From Ralstonia pickettii (GTDB taxonomy: Bacteria; Pseudomonadota; Gammaproteobacteria; Burkholderiales; Burkholderiaceae), in assembly GCF_016466415.2 (NCBI RefSeq), contig NZ_CP066771.1, positions 3,038,001 to 3,102,000 on the forward strand: a stretch of DNA of 64,000 bases, written 5' to 3'. Shown here piece by piece: positions 42,442 to 51,474 of this stretch; the stretch's first letter is position 1; each line of letters starts with the position of its first letter. The position numbers and the translations under genes are program-made. The notes beneath the pieces were generated by a model that saw nothing but the letters and a program-made list of their open reading frames with translations, was not told the origin of the DNA and ran no database searches.

Positions 42442-43098
42442 ATGAAAGTCGTTGTCGTCCCCGTTACGCCGTTTGAACAGAACTGCACGCTGCTGATTGG
42501 CGACGATGGCGCTGCCGCCGTCACCGATCCCGGCGGCGATATCGACCGCATCCTGGCCGCCGCACAGCAGCACGGCGCACGCATCGAAAAAATCCTGCTC
42601 ACGCACGGCCATGTCGACCACTGCGCCGCCGCCGACGCCCTGCGCACGCAGCTCGGCGTGCCGATCGAAGGGCCGCAGAAGGACGAGGCGTTCTGGATCG
42701 ACCAACTGCCCATGCAGAGCCAGCGCTTTGGTTTTCCGCCCGCCAAGGCGTTCGTGCCCGACCGCTGGCTCGAAGACGGCGACACCGTGGAAGCCGCCGG
42801 CCGCACGCTGCAGGTGTTTCACTGCCCGGGTCACACGCCCGGCCACGTGGTGTTCTTCAGCGCCGAAGACCGCGTGGCCATCGTCGGCGATGTGCTGTTT
42901 GCGGGGTCGATCGGTCGCACGGATTTTCCGCGTGGCAACCATGCGGACCTGATCAACGCGATCCGCACGAAGCTATGGCCGCTGGGCGACGACGTCACGT
43001 TTGTGCCGGGTCATGGGCCAGTCTCGACCTTTGGCGATGAGCGTGCCAGCAACCCGTACGTCGCCGATCGCCTGTTTGCCAACGAAGGCTCGGCATGA
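42442..43098 (+). CDS. Metallo-beta-lactamase-fold hydrolase (GloC/YcbL-like glyoxalase II)
   Basis: The 218-residue protein binds two metals through [13 protein letters not shown] (H-x-H-x-D-H), a histidine in [13 protein letters not shown], an Asp in AIVGDVLF and a final His in [13 protein letters not shown]. Members of this branch hydrolyse S-lactoylglutathione or related thioesters. The stop overlaps the next gene by four bases. ATG 42442 opens a normal N-terminal strand ([20 protein letters not shown]). Confidence 0.88.
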   Translation: MKVVVVPVTPFEQNCTLLIGDDGAAAVTDPGGDIDRILAAAQQHGARIEKILLTHGHVDHCAAADALRTQLGVPIEGPQKDEAFWIDQLPMQSQRFGFPPAKAFVPDRWLEDGDTVEAAGRTLQVFHCPGHTPGHVVFFSAEDRVAIVGDVLFAGSIGRTDFPRGNHADLINAIRTKLWPLGDDVTFVPGHGPVSTFGDERASNPYVADRLFANEGSA

Positions 43099-43814
43099 GC
43101 GCAAACACCAACGACAGCGCCAACGAGAGCGACGACCCGTTCGCCGACTCCTCACCCGCTGCGCCGGCGGATAAGCCCCGCCGCAAGCGCGGCAACCAGC
43201 CGCCCGACACGCGGCCCGAAATCTACGTCAGCACCGACATCGAGGCTGACGGCCCTATCCCCGGTCCGCATTCGATGCTGAGCTTCGCCAGCGCGGCGTA
43301 CCTGGCCGACAAGACGCTCGTCGGCACGTTCGAAGCCAACCTGGAAACGCTGGCAGGCGCCGAGGGCCATCCGGTCCAGATGCAATGGTGGAAGACGCAG
43401 CCCGAGGCGTGGGCCGCATGCCGCGCCAACCTTGAGGCGCCCGAGGTGGCCCTGCCGCGTTACGTGGAGTGGGTCGAGAGTCTGCCGGGCAAGCCGGTGT
43501 TCGTGGCGTTTCCGGCGGGCTTCGATTTCACGTTCATGTTCTGGTACATGATGCGTTTTGCCGGGCGCTCGCCGTTTGGGTGGGCCGCACTCGACATCAA
43601 GACGCTGGCTTTTGCGCTCACGGGCATGCCGTATCGGCGCAACGTCAAAGCGGCCTTTCCCGAGCACTGGCACGACCCGCTGCCGCACACGCATATCGCG
43701 CTGGATGACGCGAAAGAGCAAGGCGCCCTCTTCTGCAACATGCTCGCCGAGTTGCGCAAACGCGAAGGCGAACGCGCCGCCGCACAAGTGACCCAGCAAT
43801 CTGCGCAGGATTGA
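43095..43814 (+). CDS. DnaQ-fold 3'-5' exonuclease-like protein
   Basis: The 239-residue protein has a charged, disordered N-terminus (1-40) and an RNase-H/DnaQ-like fold. The first metal motif is STDIEADG (D48, E50). A second Asp lies in [13 protein letters not shown], and the final [11 protein letters not shown] gives the DEDD-type set. The function may be RNA or DNA trimming; it is not the replicative epsilon subunit. It is translationally coupled to the MBL gene by an ATGA overlap. Confidence 0.8.
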   Translation: MSANTNDSANESDDPFADSSPAAPADKPRRKRGNQPPDTRPEIYVSTDIEADGPIPGPHSMLSFASAAYLADKTLVGTFEANLETLAGAEGHPVQMQWWKTQPEAWAACRANLEAPEVALPRYVEWVESLPGKPVFVAFPAGFDFTFMFWYMMRFAGRSPFGWAALDIKTLAFALTGMPYRRNVKAAFPEHWHDPLPHTHIALDDAKEQGALFCNMLAELRKREGERAAAQVTQQSAQD

Positions 43815-44087
43815 GCGCCGGACGCGTCACGCATTTCACGAAGACCCGCACGCGGTTTGCCTTTTGCCCGCGTGATGCGCGCACCATGCCGCAACGCAAC
43901 TTGCGGGCTCGCAAACCCGCGTCTACGCTGGGCTTGTGCGAGCGACCAGACGACTGCGCCACCCGGCGCCGACAAGCAAAGCCACTCGCATACGCCATTT
44001 GCTTGCCGTATCGTTTTCGGGCCGCACGTGCCCCCGACGCCGGTGCGTGCCGGCGTCGGCTATCAGCCAACAACGGGAGGTACCGCG

Positions 44088-44363
44088 GTGCGATTTTCCC
44101 GTGACGCGTTTGACACGCAACACTTGCGAGCGATGACGGAGCGCTTGCATTGGCATCGCAAATCCTCTGCGAAAGCGGTCCCGCTGAGCATGCGTGCGCA
44201 GCATCTGCAGCACTTGCATCACACGCACAGCAGCGCGCACCACGACGCAGAAGTCATGAAGGTCGCCATGGTCTCGACCGCGGCGGCGCTGGCAGTGGTG
44301 CTTGCCGCCCTGCTGGCAGTTGGTTTCGGGTCAGAAATGGCCCGATGGATGGGCCTGGAATAA
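44088..44363 (+). CDS. Small single-span membrane protein
   Basis: The protein has 91 residues when started at GTG 44088, which is preceded by GGGAGG at the right distance. The open frame reaches much further upstream, but only this part looks coding. A His-rich stretch (HLQHLHHTHSSAHHDAEV) comes before a C-terminal transmembrane helix (VSTAAALAVVLAALLAVGFG). It may bind metal through the histidines, which is speculation. It stands alone and is followed by a terminator. The 273 bases upstream (43815-44087) show nothing else. Confidence 0.6.
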   Translation: MRFSRDAFDTQHLRAMTERLHWHRKSSAKAVPLSMRAQHLQHLHHTHSSAHHDAEVMKVAMVSTAAALAVVLAALLAVGFGSEMARWMGLE

Positions 44364-44431
44364 ACCGGTGCCCTTGCGCGTCTTGACGGACGCAGCCCCG
44401 GCCCTCGCGCAAAGCGAGATACGGCCACCCC

Positions 44432-44468
44432 TGAACGGCCTGTCCGATGGAAATCGGCAGGCCGTTCA
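44432..44468. terminator. Bidirectional terminator-like hairpin
   Basis: TGAACGGCCTG (44432-44442) pairs perfectly with CAGGCCGTTCA (44458-44468), between the convergent 44088 gene and the ArsC-like gene. The T-run is weak. Confidence 0.6.
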
Positions 44469-44488
44469 ACTTTGTGGGGCGCGGTGAA

Positions 44489-44839
44489 TTACTTCAGGAA
44501 CGCCGCAAGCGCTTCAGGCGTGCGGCCGATGATGGCGCGGCCGTTGCGAACCAGCACCGGGCGCTGCAGCAGCTTCGGATGCGCTGCGACGGCTTTGAGC
44601 AGCGCGTCGTCGGAGGCATCGGCCAGATTGAGCTGCGCGTATTCGTCTTCGTTTTCGCGGATCAGGCTGCGCAGCGGTGTGTCGAGTTGCGCGGCGAGCT
44701 TCTTAAGGTCAGCCAGCGTGGGCGGCGTGGTCAGGTATTCGATGACCTCGAGCTGTTCGCCGTTCTTTGCTGTGAAGGATTGGGCTTGTTCGAGGGCGGT
44801 GCGGGATTTAGAGCAGCGGGGGTTGTGGTAGATCTGCAT
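44489..44839 (-). CDS. ArsC-family (YfgD-like) reductase
   Basis: The 116-residue protein has the active-site motif MQIYHNPRCSKSRTALEQ with the reactive Cys9. The ArsC body follows (IEYLTTPPTLADLKKLAAQL, LIRENEDEY, LLQRPVLVRNGRAIIGRTPE). It is glutaredoxin-coupled in the family. Members of the YfgD branch occur outside ars operons, as here, so arsenate reduction is possible but not certain. A degenerate repeat remnant lies just upstream, near its promoter. Confidence 0.88.
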   Translation of the reverse strand: MQIYHNPRCSKSRTALEQAQSFTAKNGEQLEVIEYLTTPPTLADLKKLAAQLDTPLRSLIRENEDEYAQLNLADASDDALLKAVAAHPKLLQRPVLVRNGRAIIGRTPEALAAFLK

Positions 44840-44939
44840 GGGCTCTGGTTTTGGCTTGATGGAACGTGCAGCAATCTTAAGGGCTGGCGAGTGGTTGCTG
44901 GTTTCGTGGTTGATTGTGAGGGGGTTCGTGATTTTTGAG

Positions 44940-45010
44940 CTTGTTGGTGCACCCCTGTTTCATCCCCTGCCGGGAACGAAAGGGAGGTGGACCACCAAGG
45001 CAAAAACCCA
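44940..45010. repeat. Core-deleted remnant of the large inverted-repeat module
   Basis: TTCATCCCCTGCCGGGAACG followed by AAAGGGAGGTGGACCACCAA matches the two outer ends of the modules at 55.4 and 58.3 kb, joined with the whole hairpin interior missing. It occupies the short gap between the ArsC-like and M20 genes. Confidence 0.6.
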
Positions 45011-45022
45011 AACAACCCCTAA

Positions 45023-46297
45023 TCACCCGCCCAACAACTCCCCCACAGCACACCCCACCACCACAGTCGCGCCCCGCAGATCATTCAACCGCAGGTTTTC
45101 ATCCGTGTTGTGCCCACGCGCTTCCATCAACGTCCGCGGGCCCGCGCCATACAGCACCGTCGGCACGCCATGCGCCGTGTAATGCCGCGCATCGGTATAC
45201 AGCGGCACGCCATGCACCGGCACATCGCCACCGAACACCGCCAACGCATTCCGCCGTAGCGCGCCAATCAGCGCGTCCACGCCCGGCAATTCGGCAAGCG
45301 GCTGTGCCAAGAGAATGCGTTCCACTGCAACCTCGATCCCCGGCCGTTCTGCAGCCGCGTGCTCGATCACGGCGCGCAGTTCGCCTTCTGCATCGCGCCC
45401 GGCTTCTTCGGGAATCATCCGTCGGTCAACACGGAACGTCACCAGATCGGGCACGACGTTGGTGTTGATGCCGCCCTGGATCAACCCGACGTTGAGCGTT
45501 GCGTGGTCAATGCCCGGCACGGAGGATGTGCGCGTGGCGAGTTCCGCGCGATAGGCATACACGGCTTGCAGGATATGCGTGGCCGCTTCGATGGCGTCGA
45601 TGCCCGTATGCGGCATGGCGGCGTGCGCCTGCTTGCCGCGCACCGTCACCTCCACGTGCAGGCACCCGTTGTGCGCCGAGGTGATGCCATAGGCAAAGCC
45701 GGCGGAGATCGCGTAATCGGGCTTGCTCAGGCCTTGATCGAGCAGCCACTTCGGGCCGATATCGCCGCCGGTTTCTTCGTCGTAGGTGAAATGGAGTTCG
45801 ACCGTGCCATTGAGCTTCGCGCCGCGCTTTTCCGCTTCGATCAGTGCAAGCAGCGCCCACGTGTAGGTGGCGAAGTCCGACTTGGACACCGCCACGCCGC
45901 GGCCGAACATGGTGGGGCCGTGTTCGGTCTCGACGATCTCGCCGCCGTATGGGTCGTGCGTCCAGCCGAGGCCAGGCGGGACGACGTCGCCGTGCGCGTT
46001 CATGGCGACCGTGGGGCCGCCGTTGCCGAACGTGTGGCGCACGATCAGGTTGGTGGCGCTGACCATGCCGACGGCACGCACCTGCGCCTGCGGCACGGCA
46101 TGCGCCTCGACCGTCAGGCCCAGTGCCTCAAGCAGTGCCTTGGCGCGTGCGGCATGCGGGGCGCAATCGCCGGACGGGTTATCCGACGGCACTTTCACCA
46201 GCTCGCGCAGGAAATCAATCTGCTGCGCGTGTGCCGATTCGACAAACGCGCGGATGTCCGCATCGATGCCGGGATTCGCAAGTTGGGCCTGGGTCAT
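45023..46297 (-). CDS. M20-family amidohydrolase (ArgE/DapE type)
   Basis: The 424-residue zinc peptidase-like enzyme has metal motifs MNAHGDVVPPG, GRGVAVSKSDFA, TYDEETGGDIGP and a terminal histidine in ARGHNTDEN. The inserted dimerisation domain is present (LHVEVTVRGKQAHAAMPHTG). These enzymes hydrolyse N-acyl amino acids or carbamoyl compounds. It lies directly downstream of allA on the same strand. A role in ureide or N-carbamoyl breakdown, for example hydrolysis of allantoate-like substrates, is possible but cannot be decided from sequence. Confidence 0.85.
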   Translation of the reverse strand: MTQAQLANPGIDADIRAFVESAHAQQIDFLRELVKVPSDNPSGDCAPHAARAKALLEALGLTVEAHAVPQAQVRAVGMVSATNLIVRHTFGNGGPTVAMNAHGDVVPPGLGWTHDPYGGEIVETEHGPTMFGRGVAVSKSDFATYTWALLALIEAEKRGAKLNGTVELHFTYDEETGGDIGPKWLLDQGLSKPDYAISAGFAYGITSAHNGCLHVEVTVRGKQAHAAMPHTGIDAIEAATHILQAVYAYRAELATRTSSVPGIDHATLNVGLIQGGINTNVVPDLVTFRVDRRMIPEEAGRDAEGELRAVIEHAAAERPGIEVAVERILLAQPLAELPGVDALIGALRRNALAVFGGDVPVHGVPLYTDARHYTAHGVPTVLYGAGPRTLMEARGHNTDENLRLNDLRGATVVVGCAVGELLGG

Positions 46298-46340
46298 GTC
46301 GATGTCTTCCTGCTTGTGGTGGGACGGAGATTGAAAGTGA

Positions 46341-46367
46341 CTGAGCCCCCGTTGTGCGGGGGCTCAG
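46341..46367. terminator. Hairpin between allA and the M20 gene
   Basis: CTGAGCCCCC (46341-46350) pairs with GGGGGCTCAG (46358-46367) around a short loop. The T-run is poor on both sides, so it may attenuate rather than fully end the alc-allA transcript. Confidence 0.5.
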
Positions 46368-46390
46368 TATGGATGCCGATGAAGCGAGGT

Positions 46391-46918
46391 TTACAGCGCG
46401 GCCTGCATGGCCTCGGCGGTCAACCATACCGACTCAGCCAGGTCCTGCTCGTCGCAGTTGTGGCCTTCGCCACCGCGGTCGACGACAAGGAAATCGCTCA
46501 CCTCGCCCAGCGCCAGCAACGGGTGATGCCACACGCCGCGCGCGTAGTTCACGCCTTGCCAGCCGCGCGAGACGAACGCGCGCAATTTGGATGGGTCCAG
46601 CTCGCCGGCCGGCGCCACGACCACCAGATACGGCTTGTCGTTCTGCGGGATGAAGGCCTGGCTGCCACGCGGGTGGCGCTCCAGCATCTTGACCTCGAAC
46701 GGCAGCGTGCGCGGCTGACCACGGAACAGGCTGATCAGCGCGCGGCCGCCCTCGCCCACATCCACGTTGGCGAGGTCATGAAAGCGGATGGTCGTGCCCT
46801 GGTTGATGGGGAATTGCTTGGCCCCTTCCAGCTCGATCACATCGCCAAACGGCGCGAAGGCTTCGCGCGTGAGCGGCTCGATGGTCAGTGCAACGCGTGC
46901 AGCGGTCTCTTGGCTCAT
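46391..46918 (-). CDS. allA: Ureidoglycolate lyase AllA
   Basis: The 175-residue cupin-like enzyme starts [16 protein letters not shown]. It has the AllA blocks [41 protein letters not shown] and [27 protein letters not shown]. It splits ureidoglycolate into glyoxylate and urea. The start at 46918 overlaps the alc stop as ATGA, so alc and allA are translated together. The glyoxylate made here can enter the gcl pathway encoded at 52.7-58.3 kb. Confidence 0.93.
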   Translation of the reverse strand: MSQETAARVALTIEPLTREAFAPFGDVIELEGAKQFPINQGTTIRFHDLANVDVGEGGRALISLFRGQPRTLPFEVKMLERHPRGSQAFIPQNDKPYLVVVAPAGELDPSKLRAFVSRGWQGVNYARGVWHHPLLALGEVSDFLVVDRGGEGHNCDEQDLAESVWLTAEAMQAAL

Positions 46919-47925
46919 TCGAGCACCCCCCACAGGCGTAGACGCGACACGCCGCCGTCCGGGAACATGTTGAAGCGCACGTGCGTGACGATGCCGAGGT
47001 CGGCGATTTCCGCTTCGTAGTAGTGCTGCAGATCCATCTGCAGCTTCTGCTCGGGCAGCAGCGTTTGCCAGAACATCGCTTGCGTCTTCAGCGAACTGTC
47101 GGTGCCCCCCACCACGCGCGCGGCCTGGATGGAAACGCGGTCAGCAAAGTTGCCCTTGAAGTGCGCGGTGTCGACTTCGATCTTGCGGATGCGGCCGGGG
47201 TTGGCCAGGGCGATCACGCACCAGTCGTTGCCCGGCTCGCGGCGGCGGCGCGTTTCCCAGCCGTCGCCCATGTTCACGCCACGGCCCGGCATCAGCATGC
47301 GCGAGGCCGGCCCGAAGTGCTCGTTGTTGGCTTCGACCACATAGGCGCCGTTTTCCATGGCGGCCAGGTCGATCAGCTTGGTGCGGTCCGCACCCTTCCA
47401 GTCGACCTGCGGCTGGCCATACACCCGCAGGCGTGCGATGCCGCCGTCCGGGAAGATGTTCAGTCGCAGATGCGTGAAGGCCTGCGGGCTGGTCACGGCC
47501 ACATAGGCGTGGCTGTTGCCTTGCAGCGTGGTCGACGGAACGATCTCAGTCCACTGCGTGGCATCGGTCGGCTCGCCATCCGGCAGATAGGCGGCTTCGA
47601 TGGAAGCGGCCGGTGGGAAGTTGCCCGTGAAGTGGCTCGTGTCGATATCCACACCCTTCACGACGCCCGGGCGGGCCAGGCGGACGATGCAATGGTCATA
47701 GCCGCCGTTGCGGCGACGGCGCGTTTCCCAGCCATCCATCCACTTGCCGTGGTCGTCGTACTTGCCGGGGATGAACACCGCCGGCTCGGGATTGAGCATG
47801 CGATCTTTCGGCGCGAAGAATTCGTCGGTCGCGAACGTGGCCTCGGCGCCAAGGCGGGGGTCCGCCAGGTTCGGATATCGGCGCGTGAAATCCGGCGCGT
47901 TCGGATCGAGCGTAGGCATCGCCAT
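46915..47925 (-). CDS. alc: Allantoicase
   Basis: The 336-residue enzyme hydrolyses allantoate to ureidoglycolate and urea. Two allantoicase repeats are visible: [36 protein letters not shown] and [38 protein letters not shown]. The ending [14 protein letters not shown] and its first-repeat counterpart [14 protein letters not shown] mark the jelly-roll domains. Length is normal. It is first in alc-allA, transcribed away from dctA. ATG 47925 follows AAGGAGTTCCAC. Confidence 0.95.
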   Translation of the reverse strand: MAMPTLDPNAPDFTRRYPNLADPRLGAEATFATDEFFAPKDRMLNPEPAVFIPGKYDDHGKWMDGWETRRRRNGGYDHCIVRLARPGVVKGVDIDTSHFTGNFPPAASIEAAYLPDGEPTDATQWTEIVPSTTLQGNSHAYVAVTSPQAFTHLRLNIFPDGGIARLRVYGQPQVDWKGADRTKLIDLAAMENGAYVVEANNEHFGPASRMLMPGRGVNMGDGWETRRRREPGNDWCVIALANPGRIRKIEVDTAHFKGNFADRVSIQAARVVGGTDSSLKTQAMFWQTLLPEQKLQMDLQHYYEAEIADLGIVTHVRFNMFPDGGVSRLRLWGVLE

Positions 47926-48269
47926 GTGGAACTCCTTGGTGTTTGTCTCTGGATGTTATACGGCCAGCCCATCGAACAAAAACGGCGAGTAAGAACACTC
48001 GAAACCGTGATGATGGGAACGCCGGAAGTGCAGCGTAGATGGCGGAAGCACAAGGCTTCGCGGGACTGCATGGGTCGATCCTAGCATGTGAATTCAAAAA
48101 TTGCATACAAAAATTGGATGGCCTATGATGCCGTCAACGCTCGACAATTCCTCGCAACAATTCGTTGCAATGCAGTGAGCGAAACAAAGCCGTGACAACA
48201 ATCGCAGCAACCCGAACTAGACGATTGGGCGCGGCTTGAGACACCCCGTAATCCAAAGGAGGATTCACC
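47926..48269. other. Divergent control region between alc and dctA
   Basis: These 344 bases hold the promoters of alc (leftward) and dctA (rightward). A near-palindrome at 48101-48110 is listed separately. No gene-like frame is present. The dctA ribosome site AAAGGAGG is at 48255-48262. Confidence 0.6.
48101..48110. promoter_or_regulatory. Candidate GntR/FCD operator
   Basis: TTGCATACAA is a 10-bp palindrome with one mismatched pair, set in an AT-rich stretch between alc and dctA. FadR/FCD-type GntR regulators often bind TTGTATACAA-like sites, and a GntR-FCD gene lies downstream of dctA at 49648. Confidence 0.4.
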
Positions 48270-49610
48270 ATGCAACGCTTTACGCGCCCGTTGTTCGGGC
48301 AGGTTTTGATTGCCCTGGCGGTGGGCATCGCGCTGGGCATCTGGGCGCCCGAATTTGCGCAGAAGCTGCAGCCGCTCGGTGATGGTTTTCTGAAGCTGAT
48401 CAAGATGCTGATCGCGCCGATCGTCTTCTCTGTCGTGGTGGTGGGGATCTGCGGCGCCGGCGAGCTGAAGAAGGTTGGGCGCGTAGGCGGCAAGGCCGTC
48501 ATCTACTTTGAAATCGTCACGACGATTGCGTTGGCGCTGGGCATTGCACTGGCCTATCTGTTCGGGCCCGGCCACGGCATGAATGTGGATCCGAAATCGC
48601 TCGATCCGGCGGCCATGGCGTCGTACATGACGACCGCCAAGCAGGTGGAATCGACTGGCGTTGCAGCGTTCTTCCTCAAGCTGATTCCCGATACGTTCGT
48701 CAGCGGCTTCGTGAAGGGCGACATCCTGCAGGTGCTGCTGGTGTCGATCCTGTTCGGCTGCTCCCTCTCGCTGCTGGGAGAGCGGACCAAGCCGCTGGTC
48801 AACCTGATCGATCAGCTCTCCCATGTGCTGTTCCGCATGATGGCCGTGATCATCCGCCTGGCGCCGCTGGGCGTGCTGGGCGCGGTGGCCTTTACCGTCG
48901 GCAAGTACGGCGCAGGTTCGCTCAAGCAACTGGGCTTCCTGGTGCTGCTGTTCTATGCAGCCGTGGCGATCTTCGTGGTGGTGGTGCTCGGCACGATCCT
49001 GCGCATGGCGGGTTTCAACATCTTCAAGCTGATCCGGTTCCTGCGCGCGGAACTGCTGGTGGTGCTGGGCACGGCATCGTCCGACGCGGTGCTGCCGTCC
49101 ATCATGAACAAGCTTGAAAAGATGGGCATCAAGCGGTCGGTGGTCGGCCTTGTCATCCCGACCGGCTATTCGTTCAACCTCGATGCGTTTTCGATCTATC
49201 TGACGCTGGCCGCCGTATTCATCGCACAGGCGACCAACACGCCGCTGGCCCTGCAGGACCTGCTGTTGATCCTGGGCGTGGCGCTCGTCACCTCGAAGGG
49301 CGCGCACGGCATCCCGGGTTCTGCCATCGTCATTCTGGCGGCCACGCTGTCGGTCATTCCGGCCATTCCGGCCATCGGCCTGGTGCTGGTGCTCTCCGTC
49401 GACTGGTTCATCGGCATTGCCCGTGCGCTGGGCAACCTGATCGGCAACTGCGTCGCCACGGTGGTCATCGCCGCGTGGGAAAAAGACATCGACCGCGTGC
49501 GCGCCAATGCGGTGCTCGACGGCAAGATCGACATCACCGAGGAAGGCGAAGCGATTCCGCACGGCCTTGGTGTGGCGGCGCCGGCTGCGCACACACTGCC
49601 GCATGCCTGA
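48270..49610 (+). CDS. dctA: C4-dicarboxylate:proton/sodium symporter DctA
   Basis: The 446-residue DAACS-family transporter takes up succinate, fumarate, malate and related acids. The signatures are LIKMLIAPIVFSVVVVGICG, the serine-rich re-entrant region ELLVVLGTASSDAVLPSIM, GYSFNLDAFSIYLTLAAVFI and SKGAHGIPGSAIVILAATL. The C-terminus has a 30-residue extension ending THTLPHA-like (APAAHTLPHA). It starts with an excellent ribosome site. Its position between allantoin-pathway genes and a GntR regulator suggests co-regulation with purine or glyoxylate metabolism (inference). Confidence 0.93.
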   Translation: MQRFTRPLFGQVLIALAVGIALGIWAPEFAQKLQPLGDGFLKLIKMLIAPIVFSVVVVGICGAGELKKVGRVGGKAVIYFEIVTTIALALGIALAYLFGPGHGMNVDPKSLDPAAMASYMTTAKQVESTGVAAFFLKLIPDTFVSGFVKGDILQVLLVSILFGCSLSLLGERTKPLVNLIDQLSHVLFRMMAVIIRLAPLGVLGAVAFTVGKYGAGSLKQLGFLVLLFYAAVAIFVVVVLGTILRMAGFNIFKLIRFLRAELLVVLGTASSDAVLPSIMNKLEKMGIKRSVVGLVIPTGYSFNLDAFSIYLTLAAVFIAQATNTPLALQDLLLILGVALVTSKGAHGIPGSAIVILAATLSVIPAIPAIGLVLVLSVDWFIGIARALGNLIGNCVATVVIAAWEKDIDRVRANAVLDGKIDITEEGEAIPHGLGVAAPAAHTLPHA

Positions 49611-49647
49611 AGCGGCTCGACTGCCGGACGGCGGTAAAATCGGCGCC

Positions 49648-50343
49648 ATGACTGAAACCACCGCCGCCGACATCTCCTCCGAAGGCATTGCCGACGACAT
49701 CGCCCAGGCGATCGTCGCGCATCGGCTGCCGCCGGGCACCAAGCTGCGCGAAGAGGCGCTGGCGCGGGTCTACAACGTCAGCCGCACGAAGATTCGCGCG
49801 GCGCTGCTGATGCTGGCCAAGGACAAGCTGATCCGCATGGAGCCGGACCGCGGCGCCTTCGTCGCCAAACCCGACGAGACCGAGGCGCGCGAGGTCTTTG
49901 CCGTGCGCCGCGTGCTGGAAGTGGCGCTGGTGCGCGAGTTCATCGCGAAGGCGACGCCGGCCGATTACAAGCGGTTGGAAAAGCACCTGGCCGAAGAGCA
50001 CAAGGTGGCGGCCAGCGGCGACTTGTCTGACGTCCCGCGCCGCAATCGCCTGATGGCCGACTTTCACCTGCTGATGGCCGACGTGGTCGGCAACAGCGTG
50101 CTCAAGGAAATGCTGTACGAGCTTTCCGCCCGCAGCTCAGTGATCACGATGATGTACCAGTCCACGTACGATGCCGTGCGTTCGTCCGATGAACACACCG
50201 CTTTCCTGGAAGCCGCCAAGCGCGGTGATGTGGAAGGCGCCATCGCCCTGATGGAAGAGCACATGGCGCACACCGAGGCGTCACTCAAGTTCGAATCGCC
50301 GGGCGGCCGGGCGACGGATCTCGTAGCCGCCCTCCTCGCCTGA
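49648..50343 (+). CDS. GntR-family regulator with FCD domain
   Basis: The 231-residue repressor-type protein has a winged helix at about 10-75 (PPGTKLREEALARVYNVSRT, LIRMEPDRGAFVAKPD). The all-helical FCD ligand domain follows (EVFAVRRVLEVALVREFIAK, DFHLLMADVVGNSVLKEML, SDEHTAFLEAAKRGDVEGAI), with the His/Asp metal site. FCD ligands are often organic acids. It is 37 bp downstream of dctA and may control dctA and alc-allA through the site at 48101. ATG 49648 gives the normal N-terminus; ATG 49603 is the alternative. Confidence 0.9.
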   Translation: MTETTAADISSEGIADDIAQAIVAHRLPPGTKLREEALARVYNVSRTKIRAALLMLAKDKLIRMEPDRGAFVAKPDETEAREVFAVRRVLEVALVREFIAKATPADYKRLEKHLAEEHKVAASGDLSDVPRRNRLMADFHLLMADVVGNSVLKEMLYELSARSSVITMMYQSTYDAVRSSDEHTAFLEAAKRGDVEGAIALMEEHMAHTEASLKFESPGGRATDLVAALLA

Positions 50344-50349
50344 CCGCGC

Positions 50350-50934
50350 GTGCCGACGTACACGCTGCGCGCGCCGGTTTCGGCCGAGCTGGACATCAAG
50401 AAAAGCCGCTTTATCGGATTGGCCGTGCCGGTGGAAGACCGGGCTGCCGCCATGGACGTGATCGCGCGCCTGCGCGCCGAGCACCCCGCTGCCACGCACG
50501 TCTGCTGGGCGCTCCTGGCGGGCGGCCAGTCCGGCATGTCCGATGACGGCGAGCCCTCCGGCACCGCCGGTCGCCCCATCCTGGAAGTGCTGCGCCATCA
50601 CGATCTGGACGCCACGCTGGGCGCCGTGGTGCGCTACTTCGGCGGGGTCAAGCTCGGCGCGGGCGGCCTCGTACGCGCCTACACCGATGCCATCGCTACC
50701 GCGCTCATGCAGGCCGAACGCGTCGAGCGCATCGCCAGCACCACGCTGACCCTCGCCACCGATTACGCCGATGAGGCGCGCATCCGCCGCTGGATCGATG
50801 ATCGCGGGTATGTGCTGCTGGATGCTGCCTACGATGCGGGCGTCACACTCACTGTGCGATTGCCGGTGACGGACGAGGCGGCCGCGCGGGTCGCGTTGCG
50901 GGATTTGACGCAGGGGCGTGTGGTGATTACCTAG
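50350..50934 (+). CDS. IMPACT/YigZ-family protein
   Basis: The 194-residue protein starts at GTG 50350, six bases after the GntR stop. The UPF0029 N-terminal domain is clear: DIKKSRFIGLAVPVEDRAAA, SDDGEPSGTAGRPILEVL and VVRYFGGVKLGAGGLVRAYT. A ferredoxin-like C-terminal domain (DUF1949) follows. YigZ proteins are linked to translation or ribosome stress, with no fixed activity. Downstream placement in the GntR transcript may be chance. Confidence 0.9.
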   Translation: MPTYTLRAPVSAELDIKKSRFIGLAVPVEDRAAAMDVIARLRAEHPAATHVCWALLAGGQSGMSDDGEPSGTAGRPILEVLRHHDLDATLGAVVRYFGGVKLGAGGLVRAYTDAIATALMQAERVERIASTTLTLATDYADEARIRRWIDDRGYVLLDAAYDAGVTLTVRLPVTDEAAARVALRDLTQGRVVIT

Positions 50935-50937
50935 CGC

Positions 50938-51396
50938 TTATCGCTTGGGAGCGAGCGGAGCGGCCGGCGCGGCGCCCGGGCAACACGGGTTCTGGCAGTC
51001 CGGTTGGAAAACGACGTAGGCGGCTGTCGGCATGTGGGGAGCGGCCCCCTCGCGCTCCACGGCACGCAGATGTGTATCGGCTTCGGACGACTCGACTTTG
51101 TCGCCCTCGATTCCGACGGCGTCCAGCACGGCCTGGAGGCTTTTGAGGCGCAGCACAGCCAGCTCTGGGTCGGGAGCAGGCTCGGACGCCTCCTGCAGGC
51201 GCACCCGGTACTTGCCGCCGCTGCGAAAATCGTCTTTGAGCTGCGAATCCCATTCCGCCAGTTTCAGGATTTCGGTGGTCGGCAGCGCAGACTCGCCAGG
51301 CGAGAACACCAGCGGATGCTCAAGCCCGGTCAGATCGCAGGCCACGGCCGAGGTGCTGAGCATGAGCGCGCCGACAACTGCAGTTCTGGGTAGCAT
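50938..51396 (-). CDS. Secreted OmpA-like hypothetical protein
   Basis: The 152-residue protein has a signal peptide (LPRTAVVGALMLSTSAVACD). The part HPLVFSPGESALPTTEILKL, KYRVRLQEASEPAPDPELAV and LRLKSLQAVLDAVGI follows the beta-alpha pattern of OmpA-like periplasmic domains. The peptidoglycan-binding residues are not all evident. The C-terminus has two close cysteines (DCQNPCC) and a Pro/Ala tail. ATG 51396 is chosen because it starts the signal peptide. Confidence 0.65.
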   Translation of the reverse strand: MLPRTAVVGALMLSTSAVACDLTGLEHPLVFSPGESALPTTEILKLAEWDSQLKDDFRSGGKYRVRLQEASEPAPDPELAVLRLKSLQAVLDAVGIEGDKVESSEADTHLRAVEREGAAPHMPTAAYVVFQPDCQNPCCPGAAPAAPLAPKR

Positions 51397-51474
51397 CTTC
51401 AGTCTCCGGCATTGAGCGCGCCACCGCGATGCGCCTGATGACAAGTGTAGGAACCGTCATCCATTTCCGCACGC

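Noticed and set aside
48123-49742. Long minus-strand frame of 539 codons
   Set aside because: It is the mirror of dctA, which has all family motifs; the product is Gln/His/Arg-rich.
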